The notes: generated from the letters alone by a model not told the origin. 64,000 bases of DNA from Catonia carolina (GCA_035578175.1 JAQMRL010000022.1:5501501-5565500); one strand, 5' to 3'. Shown: positions 8,574-20,829, numbered from the stretch's first letter. Translations and numbers: made by a program.

Positions 8574-10385
8574 AATAATGTTTATATTCAATTAATTCGA
8601 TGTTTTATATTAAAACATAAGTTTGGGACACATATTTCAAAAAGTTTCCTGAGTTACTTTTTATTGTTTATGGATGATTTATAAACTTTTGAGTTTAATG
8701 TCCTTTGGAAATCTTAATAACAGCTATAATAAATAAAGAAGAATACAATTTTCCTGGTTATAATCAACGTTATTCTGTTAAATTATCTGCAATAAAAAAA
8801 CGTTACTATTTTGAAATTCAATTTTACTAATAAAAATCAAATGCACTAGGTTAGGAGATCGGGTTCTTGAGACTCGGAAATTGAAGCTTTTCTCGAGTAT
8901 TACACTAAACGACTGTCGACAGCCAGTTATCTAACCCAATTTTTTCCTGACTATCTGCTGCTCGTAAAGTAACAAATCCTAGTAAAAAGTCTACATGTTC
9001 GAAAACGTATTTTCTTTTCTACTTTACAAATCTAAATAAAAGGTAGGTTACTTTCATATCAATTTTACATTTGCAACCTTGTAAAAAGTAACAAGAGTTA
9101 TGAATAGGCTTTCAAATACGTACGGGTACTGTGAATGGAAACGGGTTGCATTTATCTACAAACATGTGTTTTCTCTCTCCACCATTTCAGTAACTGACAG
9201 TTCTTATTGATTGCCCACATAAGTTGAACCTTTGAAAGATGAAATGCCGTGTCAAATTGCTGTGAATTCTGTCTGAATCAACAGTAGGCCTATTACTCAT
9301 AATTACGCGTAAGCAAAATTTCCTTTAAATATATAAAATAATTTTCAACATTTACAAGAGTTAACATACCGTTAATTATAATTTTTAAAAAAGTAAAGGA
9401 AAATATACCAAATTATCCTAGGCATTGAATATCAGACAGTTTTTTTACTAAGTCTAAGTTTATTAAATATCTTGAAACTATTTTCTCCAAGGCTTGCATT
9501 TTTTATTTAAAATATAATTCGTTTCAAAGAACATTATCCTATATTATTTTTAATTAACGTTCTAAGGAAAAATTAATTTTTAAGAGGTATAAATTAAAAA
9601 AATATTAATTAATTTTGTTACATTGTGTAATAAGAAAGTTATTTAAAAATTAAAGGTATTTTTAACAAGTAATATTATTTGTTTACAATTTGTTAAAATC
9701 TTTCCTCATAATAAATTTTAATATTTTTTTTAGAAATGCTAGGCCAAATACTTCTTAGTTTCTTTTTATTCATCTCTAAAAATAAAATACTTGAGATGGG
9801 CTGAGTACAAAGTTAAAAAAAAATTCATATAATTGTAGTTTAATATTTTGGAACGTGTATCTTGTCACTTAGGTGATATTATAAGTCCCAAAGTTTTAGT
9901 CTGAAATATTTTCTTACAAAAACATCAATTATTATTTAGGTGAATAAATTTTGAACTTATCTGTATAATCTCTAAATGTATTTATTCCAAACATATCTAT
10001 ATACACCAAATAATTACTCGTAAAACTTAATATCAAAATATTCTGGCCTTTGGTCTATTCAATGAACTAGTCTTCAAAATCACAGGACATAATATAATAC
10101 ACAGGACATAATATTATTAAGTGAATGTCATTTATTTTTTATTCTTTTAAAATAAAAATATTTCTTAAGAACAACAACAATTATTTTAATTAATGTTTTT
10201 GAAAGTCTTTAAAGTATTATTTTATGCTCATAATTTATTCAAAAAACAACTTTTATTACTTAAAATAATTATGTTCATTAATTTTTCTGATAAAAAAAAC
10301 AAAAATATATCGATATACCGATCTTTCAAGGTGTACTGTTACAGCTGCAAAAGTATATAAAATACAATAATATATACATATACAC
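8574..10385. other. Non-coding AT-rich stretch
   Basis: About 1.8 kb without recognisable genes or repeats. The last part before the mariner is simple AT-rich sequence. Confidence 0.5.
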
Positions 10386-10515
10386 GCGCCAACTGGATTC
10401 AGTAGAGGGCGTTCCTAGCTAATGTATGAGCGGCTGGTCAGTTGTCTCCTAGCACCGGGAGAGTCAGGACAGGCATATTCGCGCGACGTGTTTCTGTGAG
10501 TCGTGCAAGCCGAAA

Positions 10516-11563
10516 ATGCAGCGTTCGTTAGAGCAGAGGTACGCGATTAAATTCTGTGTGAAACTCGGTAAATCTGTGACAGAGACGTTTGATAAGATCA
10601 AGCAGGCTTACCCAGATGTTGCTTTAGCAAGAAGTGGTGTGTTTCGGTGGCACCAGGCCTTTTTGGAGGGCCGGGAAGAGGTCGCCGATGAAGACCGTGC
10701 TGGAAGACCTTCGACTTCGATAAAAACACCGACAATGTGACTCGTGTGCGCAACGTTTTGAACTCAGACCGTCGACTAAGTATTCGTTTAATTGCCCAGA
10801 TGTTCAATTTACCAAAATCTGTGGTTCATGACATTGTGACGGTGCATTTGAGCATGCGGAAGGTGTGCGCGAAGATGGTTCCAAAAGTGCTCACTGACGA
10901 CCAGAAATTGCGGCGAGTGGAATTGTGCCAAGAAAATTTGAACATGTGTGAAAGTGACCCCCAATTTTTGAATAACGTAATCACAGGTGACGAGTCCTGG
11001 ATCTTTGAGTATGATCCCGAGTCAAAGAGGCAATTTTTCGAGTGGCACACTTCGGCGTCTCCTCGCCCGAAAAAGGGAAGAATGAGCAAATCAAAAGTGA
11101 AAACGATGCTCATTGTCTTTTTTGACATCAAAGGCATCGTCCACCATGAATTTGTTCCTCCTGGACAAATCGTCAACGCCAAGTTTTACGTGGAAGTGCT
11201 CAAGAGACTCAAACGAAGGGTCAATCGGGTCCGACAAGACATCGCAGCCGACTGGAAGTTGCATCACGACAACGCCCCGGCTCATACCGCCTTTCTTGTG
11301 AACAGCTACCTGACCAAGGCCGGCATCCCAACGCTTGCGCAGCCGCCCTACAGCCCAGATGTGGTCCGGACCTTTTTTTGTTTCCTCGCCTGAAAGCGCC
11401 GATGAAAGGCAAGCATTTTGAGACGACAGAGGGGATTTAAGCAGCATGCACCGCGGCTCTCAACGCTATTCCGGAGAACGCCTACCGTGACACCTTCAAT
11501 GCTTGGAAATCGCGCTGGCAGCGCTGCATCGACGCAGAAGGAGCCTATTTTGAAAGCTTTTAA
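10516..11563 (+). pseudogene. Mariner transposase (DD34D type), two frame breaks
   Basis: The transposase would bind terminal repeats and cut and paste the element. Segment 1 (10516-10740, 74 aa) is the N-terminal helix-turn-helix, with GVFRWHQAFLEGREEV. A frame change near 10720 leads to segment 2 (10737-11393, 218 aa), which holds the linker, the catalytic domain with TGDESW (first Asp, residue 85 of the segment) and HHDNAPAHT (second Asp, residue 178). The third Asp should lie at residue 213, after PPYSPD, but an indel near 11362-11375 shifts the frame exactly there and leads to a stop. Homology continues in another frame (KGKHFETTEG, then KSRWQRCID) to TAA at 11561-11563. The protein cannot be active. 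Confidence 0.9.
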
Positions 11564-11606
11564 AGAATTGTAACAATTAGCTCAATAATTTTTTTAAAAT
11601 CGACTC

Positions 11607-11635
11607 AGTCCTATTACTTTCCGGACAAACCCTGT
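11607..11635 (-). repeat. Mariner right terminal inverted repeat
   Basis: Read on the minus strand, it begins tacagggtttgtccggaaag, typical of mariner ends. No partner is found on the left. Confidence 0.75.
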
Positions 11636-12950
11636 ATATAAAAGTAAAAATAATAACTAATAATAATATTAATAATAATAATTGTAAATAATAAATAAAT
11701 AAATATAGCCTAATAATATATGTTCCTCACACAGGTGCGTAAATTAGAAAATTATTACTTTGAAAATTAAATTGAATTTAAATTAAATTGTAACTTTAAA
11801 AAATGTTTTAGTTCTGAATTGCTTCATTTTTAAAAAATGGAACGAACAAACTTAAGCCTTTGCAATACCTAAACCTTATCTTAAATTTTAATCTTATTCT
11901 TAAAGATTAGGCCTACAATGTTTAAATATTCGTCAAAAAATATTCGCAAAATATTTTTCATCTACACTGTGTTCTTTAAAAAGTGTCACTTTTAATATTT
12001 TTCGGTTAGTTATTATTGAACTCGTGACTATTATTGATTGGTTTAATGTATTACATTTTAGTCTACCGTATACATTTTAGATTTCGTTGTTCATTCTTTT
12101 AATTTAAAATTTAGATACTGAATTGGCCACAAGTTTTATAAATTGGATCAGATTTAGTGAACTCCTTATTCTATTAATGTGAGATTCTATTTTTAGCAAA
12201 ATTATAACTAGCTCTTATATTTTAAAGAACGGATTTGTTAATAAAAAAACTTTTCTAGAAAATGTTCAAATACCTTAAATTTTTTAAACTAATATTAATT
12301 AAAACTAAATATATAAAAAAACTTCATATAAAATACTTCCTTCTAAAAGTGTTAAGCAACATTTTTTTTATGTTAGATCAACAAAGAAATTTAAATATTT
12401 CAAGTAGTTGTTTGATTCCTTGAATTTATATAGCTAAGAGATATCGCACGGGTGAATGAACATAAAATATGCAAAAGAAATGTATTGAAAGTGTAGGCCT
12501 GCTCAAAAATAGAAGAAAGAAAAGGAGGACATCGATAGCAGAATGTTCTCTGCATCCTATTCTGAAAGTCGAAACAAGATTTGAAAAACTGATTCACAAT
12601 GTAGGAAAAAAATTCAAGTGCAACCATTCAAAAATGATATTTCTAAAATAAATTATAACGACTATTATTTTTCATTCTTTTATTTTGTTGTTTCTATGAA
12701 ATTATTTTTGTTAGAATAAAGACGTTTAATTAGTTCCATTTGGTCTACTCATCCTTAATGATATAAATACAAATAAAAAAAGTGGCTACACATTTTTTCA
12801 TATAGGCAACCTTGAAACAAAATACATTTTTAAAATTGTATTTTATTGAATAAAGAGCTTGGTAATAAGCAATTGCAGTGCTTTATGGAACGGTGTGTTT
12901 TAACTTGATGTAATTTTTCTAGTTGTAATTTTCAAAACAATCTCTAGTTG
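11636..12950. other. Non-coding stretch with TAA/TAAA microsatellite
   Basis: Imperfect TAA and TAAA repeats at about 11652-11705, then AT-rich sequence. A 60-aa basic frame at 12469-12651 ends beside an AATAAA signal; I do not recognise it and do not call it a gene. Confidence 0.45.
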
Positions 12951-12954
12951 CAAA

Positions 12955-13018
12955 CCAACCCAGGATCTTATACATTGAAGTCTAACACGCTGACTACCAC
13001 TAAACAGGCACGCCCAAT
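12955..13018 (-). repeat. Degraded tRNA-like SINE head
   Basis: On the minus strand, an A-box-like stretch (tttagtggtagtcagcg) is followed by a B-box-like one (tcctgggttggttt) at tRNA spacing. It is old and degraded, so it is a weak call. Confidence 0.35.
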
Positions 13019-13022
13019 TGTT

Positions 13023-13060
13023 TTTTATATATATATATATTAATATATATATTTTTTTTT
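13023..13060. repeat. (TA)n and poly-T run
   Basis: A TA dinucleotide tract (about 13024-13050) followed by T10. The T-run is probably the A tail of the minus-strand LINE that begins here. Confidence 0.6.
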
Positions 13061-15760
13061 GTCTTTAATTTTTATTACGGTAATGTATATTGTGTACATT
13101 GAGCTCAAAAACTTCCCTATTTAATTTTTAATAGCGAAGGGGAATTTCACTCTAAGGAGAAGGGGTACCCAGTGATACATTCTCCGTTCGAACTTCGGGT
13201 ATTGTCCGATATTCAGATTAAGAGGTCTCTAATCCATTTTACTTTAAACGACGCATAGTTGGATAGTTCTTTGTAGCTAGATCACGGGCTAGTTGGTTTG
13301 GATGGTAATCTGGTCTTTCGTGAAATGCACTATACAAGGATGCGGTTAGCTCCTTTACTGTAGGAATTTTGAAATCGTCGTGGAAGGTTTTATTGTTCAA
13401 ATAAAAAGGAGCACCAGAAGCAAGTCTTAAGAATTTTGTTTGAAAGGCTTGGATCGACTTTAAATTACTATCTGACGCTATTCCAAAGAGCTGGATATCA
13501 TAAGTCCAGATAGGTCTTAATAGGGATTTATATATTAAAATCTTGAAGCGGAGGTTCAATCTTGATCTAGGGTTAATTAAGTAGAAGAGTAACTTCTGGC
13601 GGCGGTTAAGTTCTAAACGTTTCGTACGCATATGATGCTTACAAGTTAGTCGCCTGTCAAACCATAAGCCAAGGTATCATACCACCCTGGCCTGTGGGAT
13701 ATGAATGTTATTCAGCATCACAGGTGGACAAGTTTGACGTCAGAAGGTGAACGTAACCTGTGTTGATTTAACTGGGTTCACCTTAATACGCCAACAGAAA
13801 AGCCAGTTATGTATCAATAAAAGATGTCGCTGCGCTAACCGGGAAACCTCTTCCGCGCTCTTATCCCGTACAAGAGTTGCGGAGTCGTCAGCATACGTCG
13901 CGGTTACCGATGTGTCCATGATAGGCATATCCGATGCAAATACGCTATACAAAAATGGGGATATTATAGCCTTTTGGGGTGCTCCGGCATCAATTATGTG
14001 CAGCTCAGAGTAAGCAGTACTGCACTGGACCTTAAAAAATCTATACTCTAAAAATGTTTTATAACCAAATAGTATGGGTCACTAAAAATGCGTTTCAATT
14101 TAAATAGAAGTACATCATGTTATAACTTTGTCGAATGCGGAGCTGATATCCGAGAAAATACCAATCCTTTCTAGACTATCCGTAATGAAGTCCACAACTC
14201 GATGCAGTTGTTGTGTTGTCGAGTGTAGCGGCCGAAATAAAAATTGAAGAAGCGAAATATTGTTGGCGTCTTCACATTGTATCTGCAAGCGTGGTAATAA
14301 GAGGCGTCCGAATAACATCCCTATGGTCGGTAGGAGACTGACGGGATGGTAGAATGAAGGAAGGTAATCCGGCTTTCCAGGCTTCAAGAAAATTTTAACA
14401 ATGGCAAATTTCCATTGTCCAGGAACATATGCCACACGAAGGACTGCATTGAACAATAGTAGTAGAAATCGTAAGCCGCGTCTGGGTAAGTGTTGCATAA
14501 CTCAGATGTAATGAGATCAAATTCCGGTGGTTTTCTCTTTGGCACCGGTTGTACTGCCTTTTCGACATCCTAGATCGTAAATAGTTGTGGAGGCAGTGAT
14601 AGCTCGAGAGGTGATTGCCATTGTTCATCAACGATTTGTATAAAACTCACGTACTGTACATCCTCGTGCGGTTTGAAGAAACTTGTTAGATGATTTGCAA
14701 AGCGACTGGCTTTTTCGCTTTTAGTTTTCGCCCAAGTATCATCTGGATTTATCAGTGGCAATGAAATATTCCGGTGTTGTATTAGCTTTTTAGATATCCA
14801 CCATAGTGAGTCTGTGCTTCCATCCATTGATGTTAAAAAAGTATCAAAATGCTTCGCTTTTAATCTGGCTAATTCTTTCTTCAGACGGTTGGTGAGTCTA
14901 TTGAGATATTGTTTATCTTTAGGTAGACTAGAATGTTGTCATCTGTTTCTAGCTTGCCTTTTCTCTCGTGTTAGGTGTCTAACACACTATGGAATATCCT
15001 GAGTTAAAGGGAGCGTTTTATGAGAGTAGATGATTCTCAGGCAGCATTTTGTACTTCGGTCGTCAAATGTTGCACAGCCTTGTCAAGATCGACATTCGAT
15101 TTAAGTGGTTTATGTTTTGCGTCAGGTTGTTCTAAATTTTATTTTAAATAAGTCCCAGTTCATTCGCCCAAAATTTAGAGTTGTTTTGCTGGGATTAGCA
15201 CCGGTTCAGTATTCAGCGTGGTGATTACAACCGAGTGGTCAGAAGAGAGATGATTTGTAGCTTTAGTTTCAAGGTTGTAATTTCGCATTCCTTTGGAGAA
15301 AAAAAAATCGAGCAGTTCAGATTGGCGGTTCCTAGCAGCTGGCAAATAGGTTGGTGTACCTGGAGAATGTACTTGTAGGTGGTAATCACAAATAACTTTA
15401 TGAAGGGCTCGACATCTTGTTGTTGTGAGACGTGAGCCTTAGGCTGGATGTTTGGCATTGAAATCTCCTCCTGCTATGAAGTGATCACCTAGATCAGAAC
15501 GCAATTGCTGGAAACGCCTCTCATTTATCTGTGGGCGAGGTGGGCAGTAGATTGCAGCTGCAGTAACGTTACACCCACGAAGTAGTACAGCTATTGCTGC
15601 GGCTTGCAACCGGTCACTAGGTGGTGCCGTTGGATGGAAATAATGTTGGATTTCTCATTGTATTATTACGGCAGTTCCACCATGACCTGTATTGTCTGAA
15701 TGATCGGTCTTGTAGATTTAATATTTTTAAATTTAAAATCATGGTTTGTCTTACTTATGT
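13051..15760 (-). mobile_element. Decayed Jockey-clade LINE, ORF2 only
   Basis: A minus-strand relic spanning endonuclease to C-terminus. The endonuclease N-terminal region is at about 15640-15740 and its middle at 15225-15600 (aligns with the GGDFNAK region of the 41-44 kb copy). The pre-RT linker (DDTWAKTKSEKASRFANHL) is at about 14570-14827. RT segments follow at 14115-14498 (QWKFAIVKIFLKPGKP, LLPTIGMLFGRLLLPRL), then the catalytic box as ATYADDSATL near 13880, and the thumb and C-terminal part at 13239-13631 (PIWTYDIQLFG). Stops and frameshifts are spread throughout. ORF1 is absent, so the copy was 5' truncated in the endonuclease. The element once reverse-transcribed its own RNA at nicked chromosomal sites; it is now inert. 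Confidence 0.85.
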
Positions 15761-15954
15761 ATAGGCCTGTTGTAATTTAAAGAGTCGTATGATTTACTTT
15801 AAATCTTTATGAATTATCAACTATTTTCAGTTGCTTAAATCATAGCAAAAATGCAAATTGTTACATAATTGAAATTTCTTCTGTTCATTTATTCAGCGAT
15901 GTTGCTTATATTAGGTTTTCCTTGTGCGTAGTAATGATATGAACTATAATACGG

Positions 15955-16060
15955 CTGAAAATGTGCCATACAGTCCCTATCACTGGAAATCAAACTTAGG
16001 ATCGCACCATAGAAAACAGCTGCACTGACCAATACATCATGGGTTGTTGCTACATAAATA
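15955..16060 (-). repeat. Degraded tRNA-like SINE head
   Basis: The minus strand shows an A-box-like gatgtattggtcagtgcag and a B-box-like aagtttgatttccag at plausible spacing. No clear tail, so a weak call. Confidence 0.4.
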
Positions 16061-16459
16061 AAGTATTTGTTACACAATTATTATAAAGGGCCAGATATGA
16101 AATTATGAAGTATTACAAACAAGTTATATTGATAAAAATAATTTTTAATTTTAATGACCTCAAACCTAAATTTATTTTTTACATATTTTATCAAGCAAAA
16201 ACCAATGAAAATCTCATACAAAATTATTAACTTCTCAATTCCTGCAATGTCTGGCTTACGCGCGGAAATGAATTGTATAATTACTTGTATAAATTTGTAA
16301 GATTAGTATATTTAAGTATTTCTTTATGTATATTAAGTATTTCTGGCCGGTGTAAATTAATTAGTACAGTATAATAATACTAATTGTTAATAACAACCCA
16401 TTGTACAAAAACATTAACACTTATAGTCGTATTTCGGAATGTTTAATATCAGTCCAAGT

Positions 16460-16615
16460 TTTATGTAGTAAGATATGCACTACAACTTGGATGTCCCGTG
16501 TTCGATTTACGGTTAGTGTCTACAAATTTTTGCAAAGAAAAACCCACTGATCCAGTAGCATAACCTATCGTAGTCGCTAATAACCAAGCAGTTAATGCAG
16601 CTTTAAATAAACTAA
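16460..16615 (+). mobile_element. tRNA-derived SINE fragment with LINE-type tail
   Basis: A B-box-like tgttcgatttacgg lies near 16499-16512. It is followed by a body and the shared tail (gtcgctaataacc, then gttaatgcagctttaaataa, 16572-16612). A block before the tail (aaaacccactg) recurs at 26872, so both copies belong to one family. It abuts the 3' end of the minus-strand LINE fragment at 16628. Confidence 0.55.
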
Positions 16616-16627
16616 AATTATGCACTA

Positions 16628-17016
16628 TTTTTTGACACTTTCAATTAAAATTTTGTATCTGTAAGCCTATTATAATAATACAAACATTTCTAAATATGAA
16701 GCTAATGTTCCAAAACTTGATTTACTTGAAGAAGCGTGCAGTCATCACCACAGTCCTTAAGTTCGCCAAGAAGATCTCTTGGCCAGAGCCGCTTTAAACG
16801 TCTGCGCTGAACTCCTGGTATCGCCCCAGTGTACTTGTTTTGTATTAAAGGGTTGTCATATAACTCAAATTTCTCATGCATCGTCTTGTATAGTTGTTTC
16901 GCGACATCAAGTACGTATGGGATTTGTAAATCTTGTGCAACATTGAGTTTGTGATGTAACAGGGGCATTGCGTTATCGTTCGTAGAATCTTGTTCTGAAT
17001 CGCTTGTATACGTTTC
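16628..17016 (-). mobile_element. 5'-truncated Jockey LINE, last 389 bp
   Basis: A minus-strand copy of the 3' end of the LINE at 50-54 kb. Reading begins at gaaacgtatacaagcgattc, matching 53838 onward, and ends in a short A-run after gtgtc, as in the long copy. It encodes the ORF2 C-terminus (QRRRLKRLWPRDLLGELKD) and runs on to VNQVLEH and a stop. The long copy instead has an early TAG in the middle of this stretch, so this fragment shows where ORF2 should end. One small indel breaks the frame near 16935. Confidence 0.88.
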
Positions 17017-17577
17017 AAAAAAAATTGAACTAAAAAAACAATTCCCATCACCTAAACAATCCTTAAAACAATCTGAACCTCAACGTTACCACCAGAACAG
17101 TAACGTCGACGAACCTTTCATTTAATATTTTATTTTTCTTCAAAAAGTCTCTACCAATTTTTATTTATAGATATTTTGTAGAATTCTGAAGATTTCTACC
17201 TTAAAATACTACGAAACATTTAAACCCGTCCGTTAGAACTGTTGCTTTAACGACAGACGGAATCTCTATTTAAATTTTGACTAGATTTTGTGTTTTAAAG
17301 ATATGATTTATGTTAATTGGTCGTCCACCCAATCTTGGATTAAGAATCTAAAATAAATATATGTAAACATACGATTTGGAGAGACATTATACACACGTAT
17401 CTAAATATTAAAAATTGTTATTAATAACAACTTCCGAATATTGAAAGTAAACTGCTCAAGTTTTCTCCAATATACAGTCATAATAAGCAAGTACGTGTAG
17501 TCATTATTAACATGTAGAATATAAAGTAAAACAAATTCATTACATGAGAAAATGATTTTTTTCATCTCTAAAGAGTG

Positions 17578-17750
17578 TACGTTCAAATCTGTACAATTTT
17601 AGGATAATAATCAATCTAATGACCCAATGAGTTAAGGAAAATGTGTATGACGTGTAAATAAACTCAAGTTTTTTACAAACTCAAACCATTCCTGAGAGAG
17701 TGTTGTATTGAGTAAGTATCAAAGTTCACCGGTAACGAATATAATAAAAA
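17578..17750. mobile_element. Dispersed SINE family S1, copy 1
   Basis: Shares with copies at 19192, 24890 and 32985 the run of blocks cccaatgag, gtatgacgtgtaaat, cattcctgagag and caccggtaac. The full family appears to have a tRNA-like head on the minus strand, best seen in the 24.9-kb copy; this copy is short at that side. Confidence 0.6.
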
Positions 17751-18105
17751 TGTAAGGTTATTAAAATTAATCATTTTAATTTTAGAATAGTTAATAACTT
17801 ACTAAATTTCAAGAGAAATTAAAATTTTACTAGAACAAGTATTTTGTGAAAAACACACATTCATTCGTACATTGTACATGATATTTGCGGGCACTGAATA
17901 TGTAAAAGTATTAAATTTTCTTTTGTGAATAATACGATGGAAATTATTTTCAGTGAAATATATATTTATTGTTGGATGTTCCGGCGGTAAACTATTGATT
18001 CTTTCCAGTTTTAAAATGTAGTAATATATTACACTATTTGAATTTTATTCTTCAGAAAACATGTTAATCGTAAAAAGCTGTGAAAAGTGTGAAATTGAAG
18101 CGGGT
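17751..18105. other. Non-coding AT-rich stretch
   Basis: No gene or repeat recognised. Confidence 0.5.
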
Positions 18106-18300
18106 TAGGTATGAGATTATTAATGTAGGCGGCGCCGGGACACCTCATAAAAAGTGTAATCCGAACCTAGAACGGTCGTCATGGTGATCAGCGACGCCTC
18201 CTCCCCATCCAGCCTTACCGCGTTCATTCCGCAATACCTCGCTCTTCATAATCTACTGACAATTCCGATAAGTGTGTCATGCTGATTGCAATTTAACCTA
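18106..18300. promoter_or_regulatory. GC- and CpG-rich island, possible promoter or first exon
   Basis: About 200 bp with many CpG dinucleotides (ggcggcgccggg, gaacggtcgtcatgg, ttaccgcgttcattccgc) in a strongly AT-rich background. A good splice-donor-like site (ttag/gtatgag) precedes it near 18107. A short plus-strand frame starts at ATG 18180, but I cannot identify it. It could be a host promoter or exon, or the end of an unrecognised element. Confidence 0.3.
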
Positions 18301-19191
18301 GACTGCTGCAATAGTTTCACTGTCACCCGGATTGAACCACATACCCACACGGTTTCAGTGTTATCAGCAATTACTTCTTATTTTAATATCCACCACAGTA
18401 ACTATATAATAGCAAACCATTACACTCATTATACAGTAATTGCAATTGCATAAAATGTTACATTCCATTACCTCCATTTTGCTAGAATTGTTGCCATTAA
18501 ATCACTATTTTGTATCATTAAGGATGTTTTAATCAGTGTTTCAATTACACAATTTAAAATAACACATTAATTAAAATTATTCAATTTAACTAAAAGTTGA
18601 TGTAAGGTTTAATTTACATCACCTAACTCTCTTAGAATTAGAAATTTATGAAGTGGAGAATTAAACTTCGATGAAACAAAACGTGTCACTTTTACCCTGG
18701 CCTTCGGGCCAGCCCACTCAGTCAGCTGGTTGGAAGTCACTATTATTTGTTAAGTAACACCGATTAGAGAAGCGAATTTGTATGGTGACCAGCTGACAGC
18801 TATCTTTGAACAAACTCTACTGGGGATCCCTGTTCAAATTCATGCCTTATTCACGTCAAATAATACAGCAAAGCAGCGATTAAATTGGGTAGTTGTCAAT
18901 AATGTACAGTTACCGATAACAAAAATAATAAGCTAAAAACAACTTTTACCCTGAGACGGTAAACCTACCCAGTAGTATTTTTATTTGATTCTCCTGTAAC
19001 ACAGGTTAACAAAATTCGCTGAGTCGGAGTCCATCCGAAAAGAAAACTTACGTAGTACGATCATGTCAGCGTGAAGCACAAAGCTTTAGATAGCAGACGC
19101 AAACGATACGATAGTTTTTTTATAGTTATATATTAATATGTAATTTATATTTTACGGTATTTTAAACATTTGTTTGTTTATGCCTAATGTG
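18301..19191. other. Non-coding stretch with a short hairpin
   Basis: No gene seen. A perfect 6-bp stem with a TTCG loop (ctggccttcgggccag) is at 18697-18712. The region 18690-19100 is less AT-rich than its surroundings, without a recognisable element. Confidence 0.4.
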
Positions 19192-19375
19192 TACGTTGCA
19201 ATCAGTTCAATTTAAAGAACAATAAGCAACCTTATGACCCAATGAGATGAGGAAAATGACGTGTAAATGAGATGTCTTCTTGTTCAGACCCTGGCCGAAC
19301 ATTCTTGAGAAAATATAAGTAATTGAACCCCAACCATCAAAGTACACTGGTAACTTTTGAACCAGGATAATTTGA
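19192..19375. mobile_element. Dispersed SINE family S1, copy 2
   Basis: Shares a left block with the 33-kb copy (gttcaatttaa, gaacaataagcaacc), then cccaatgagatgaggaaaat and gacgtgtaaatgag. It ends near tacactggtaac. Confidence 0.65.
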
Positions 19376-20829
19376 ACCAGGAACCCTTAGTAAACATCAA
19401 AATTATAATTGTAATAACTATAGCCTATTCCCAAAATAGGGTGAACGGCGAAATAAATAAATAAAAATTACCACCTCATTTGAAAGCACTTCATTATAAA
19501 TCCTTACTCAAGCCAATGTGGATATTGTGATGTGGTCGAATTTCATATCTACAGCTCTGCTAAAACCTCAGTTTTGGCTAAAGTGCAATATTTTCAAAAA
19601 ATAGACTAGTAAGGACAGTTGTTTACGCTCCTTTACATATTTCCAATCACAACCTGCTCATATATCTTACCATATCTTATGAAACAGTTTACCAGACACA
19701 CCAGCGATTTAAAAAAAAATAGAAAACAATAACAACCCACTAATCCGCTTTCTAAACTGTCCATGTTCAGTCCTGCGGGAACGAGACGGAATATTTCGTC
19801 GCACGTACTGTAAGAGAATATGTTTTATTAAAAAGGGAACTTCCACCTTCACCCAGTTGCCAAAATTAAATTCACTAAAAAAATTATAAGAAGAAAAATG
19901 GTATTGTAATTGATATCCGTAAAAAAATATATTTATCTCACTATTGTTACTTTTATGACGAGACAATGAACTTATGTATATAAAAGGTCATTATGAAGAT
20001 TCACGATCTTTTTTAACATCATTATACTTTGCAATTGTTCTAAATATATCATTACTCCGAATTATTAAGACACATGCATTTATAATATTTTTTATTCTCA
20101 ACCTTTTAACATCAATACAACTGTTTTGCATGGAATGAAACAAATTCGTTAAATACAATCAAAATTATTTCTTAGACAGAAAAAATAGACATATATATTC
20201 ACTGAATATCTCCACTGAAGTTTTTCTTTAATCTGCACTACGCTAAAACTTACATCAACACCGAACAACAGCCCAGATTTACAAGGTAACCCTAATCGAC
20301 GGCTTTGCAGTAGGTGGAACCGAATTATCATAAATGTTACAAGTCATTTAATTTTTTTACTCTTCTTAGTAAATATTATTATATTATTACACATTGAATA
20401 TTATTTGACTAATTTAATCTATAATTTTTACACATTAATTTTATCAATCACATGACATGTAAACTTGAGGGTTAAATCAATCTATTCTTGAATGAAAGAA
20501 GTTCTCAAAGTGGTATACAGTGGTGTAGCTATAATAAGCTGCAAATTTGTTCACTAGTCGGGCAGAGATGACAGTTGTAGATTTAATAAAATCAGGTAAA
20601 ATAATTATAATTTAATTGTGCGTAAGTGAATTTTCTTTTAATACTGGTGTGACATTTTTAATCAATACTTTAGAAATATTATTGATTTAGAAAGGTAATT
20701 ATTTAACTAGGAAAACATTGAAGTCATGAATTTTTGTTAGAAACTGCATTTATTCTAGTTATTCAAGCCAACAGCAAGAATCAATAATAATAAAGCATCA
20801 TAAAAAATTAGTAAATTCCTTAACTGAGC
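19376..20829. other. Non-coding AT-rich stretch
   Basis: No gene recognised. Short frames on the minus strand at 19709-19966 and 20149-20331 lack any family resemblance. Confidence 0.45.

Larger units (their letters stand above)
10390..11635 (+). mobile_element. Mariner DNA transposon, defective
   Basis: A Tc1/mariner-superfamily insertion, GC-richer than its surroundings. The right end carries a clear terminal repeat (11607-11635, containing ttactttccggacaaaccc) next to TA-rich sequence, consistent with TA target use. The matching left terminal repeat is not visible upstream of the 5' leader (about 10386-10515), so the left end seems lost or replaced. The transposase inside is broken in at least two places. 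Confidence 0.85.

Noticed and set aside
12469..12651. Small basic protein gene (60 aa)
   Set aside because: It has an ATG and a nearby AATAAA, but no homology, no splice support, and an equally long antisense frame.
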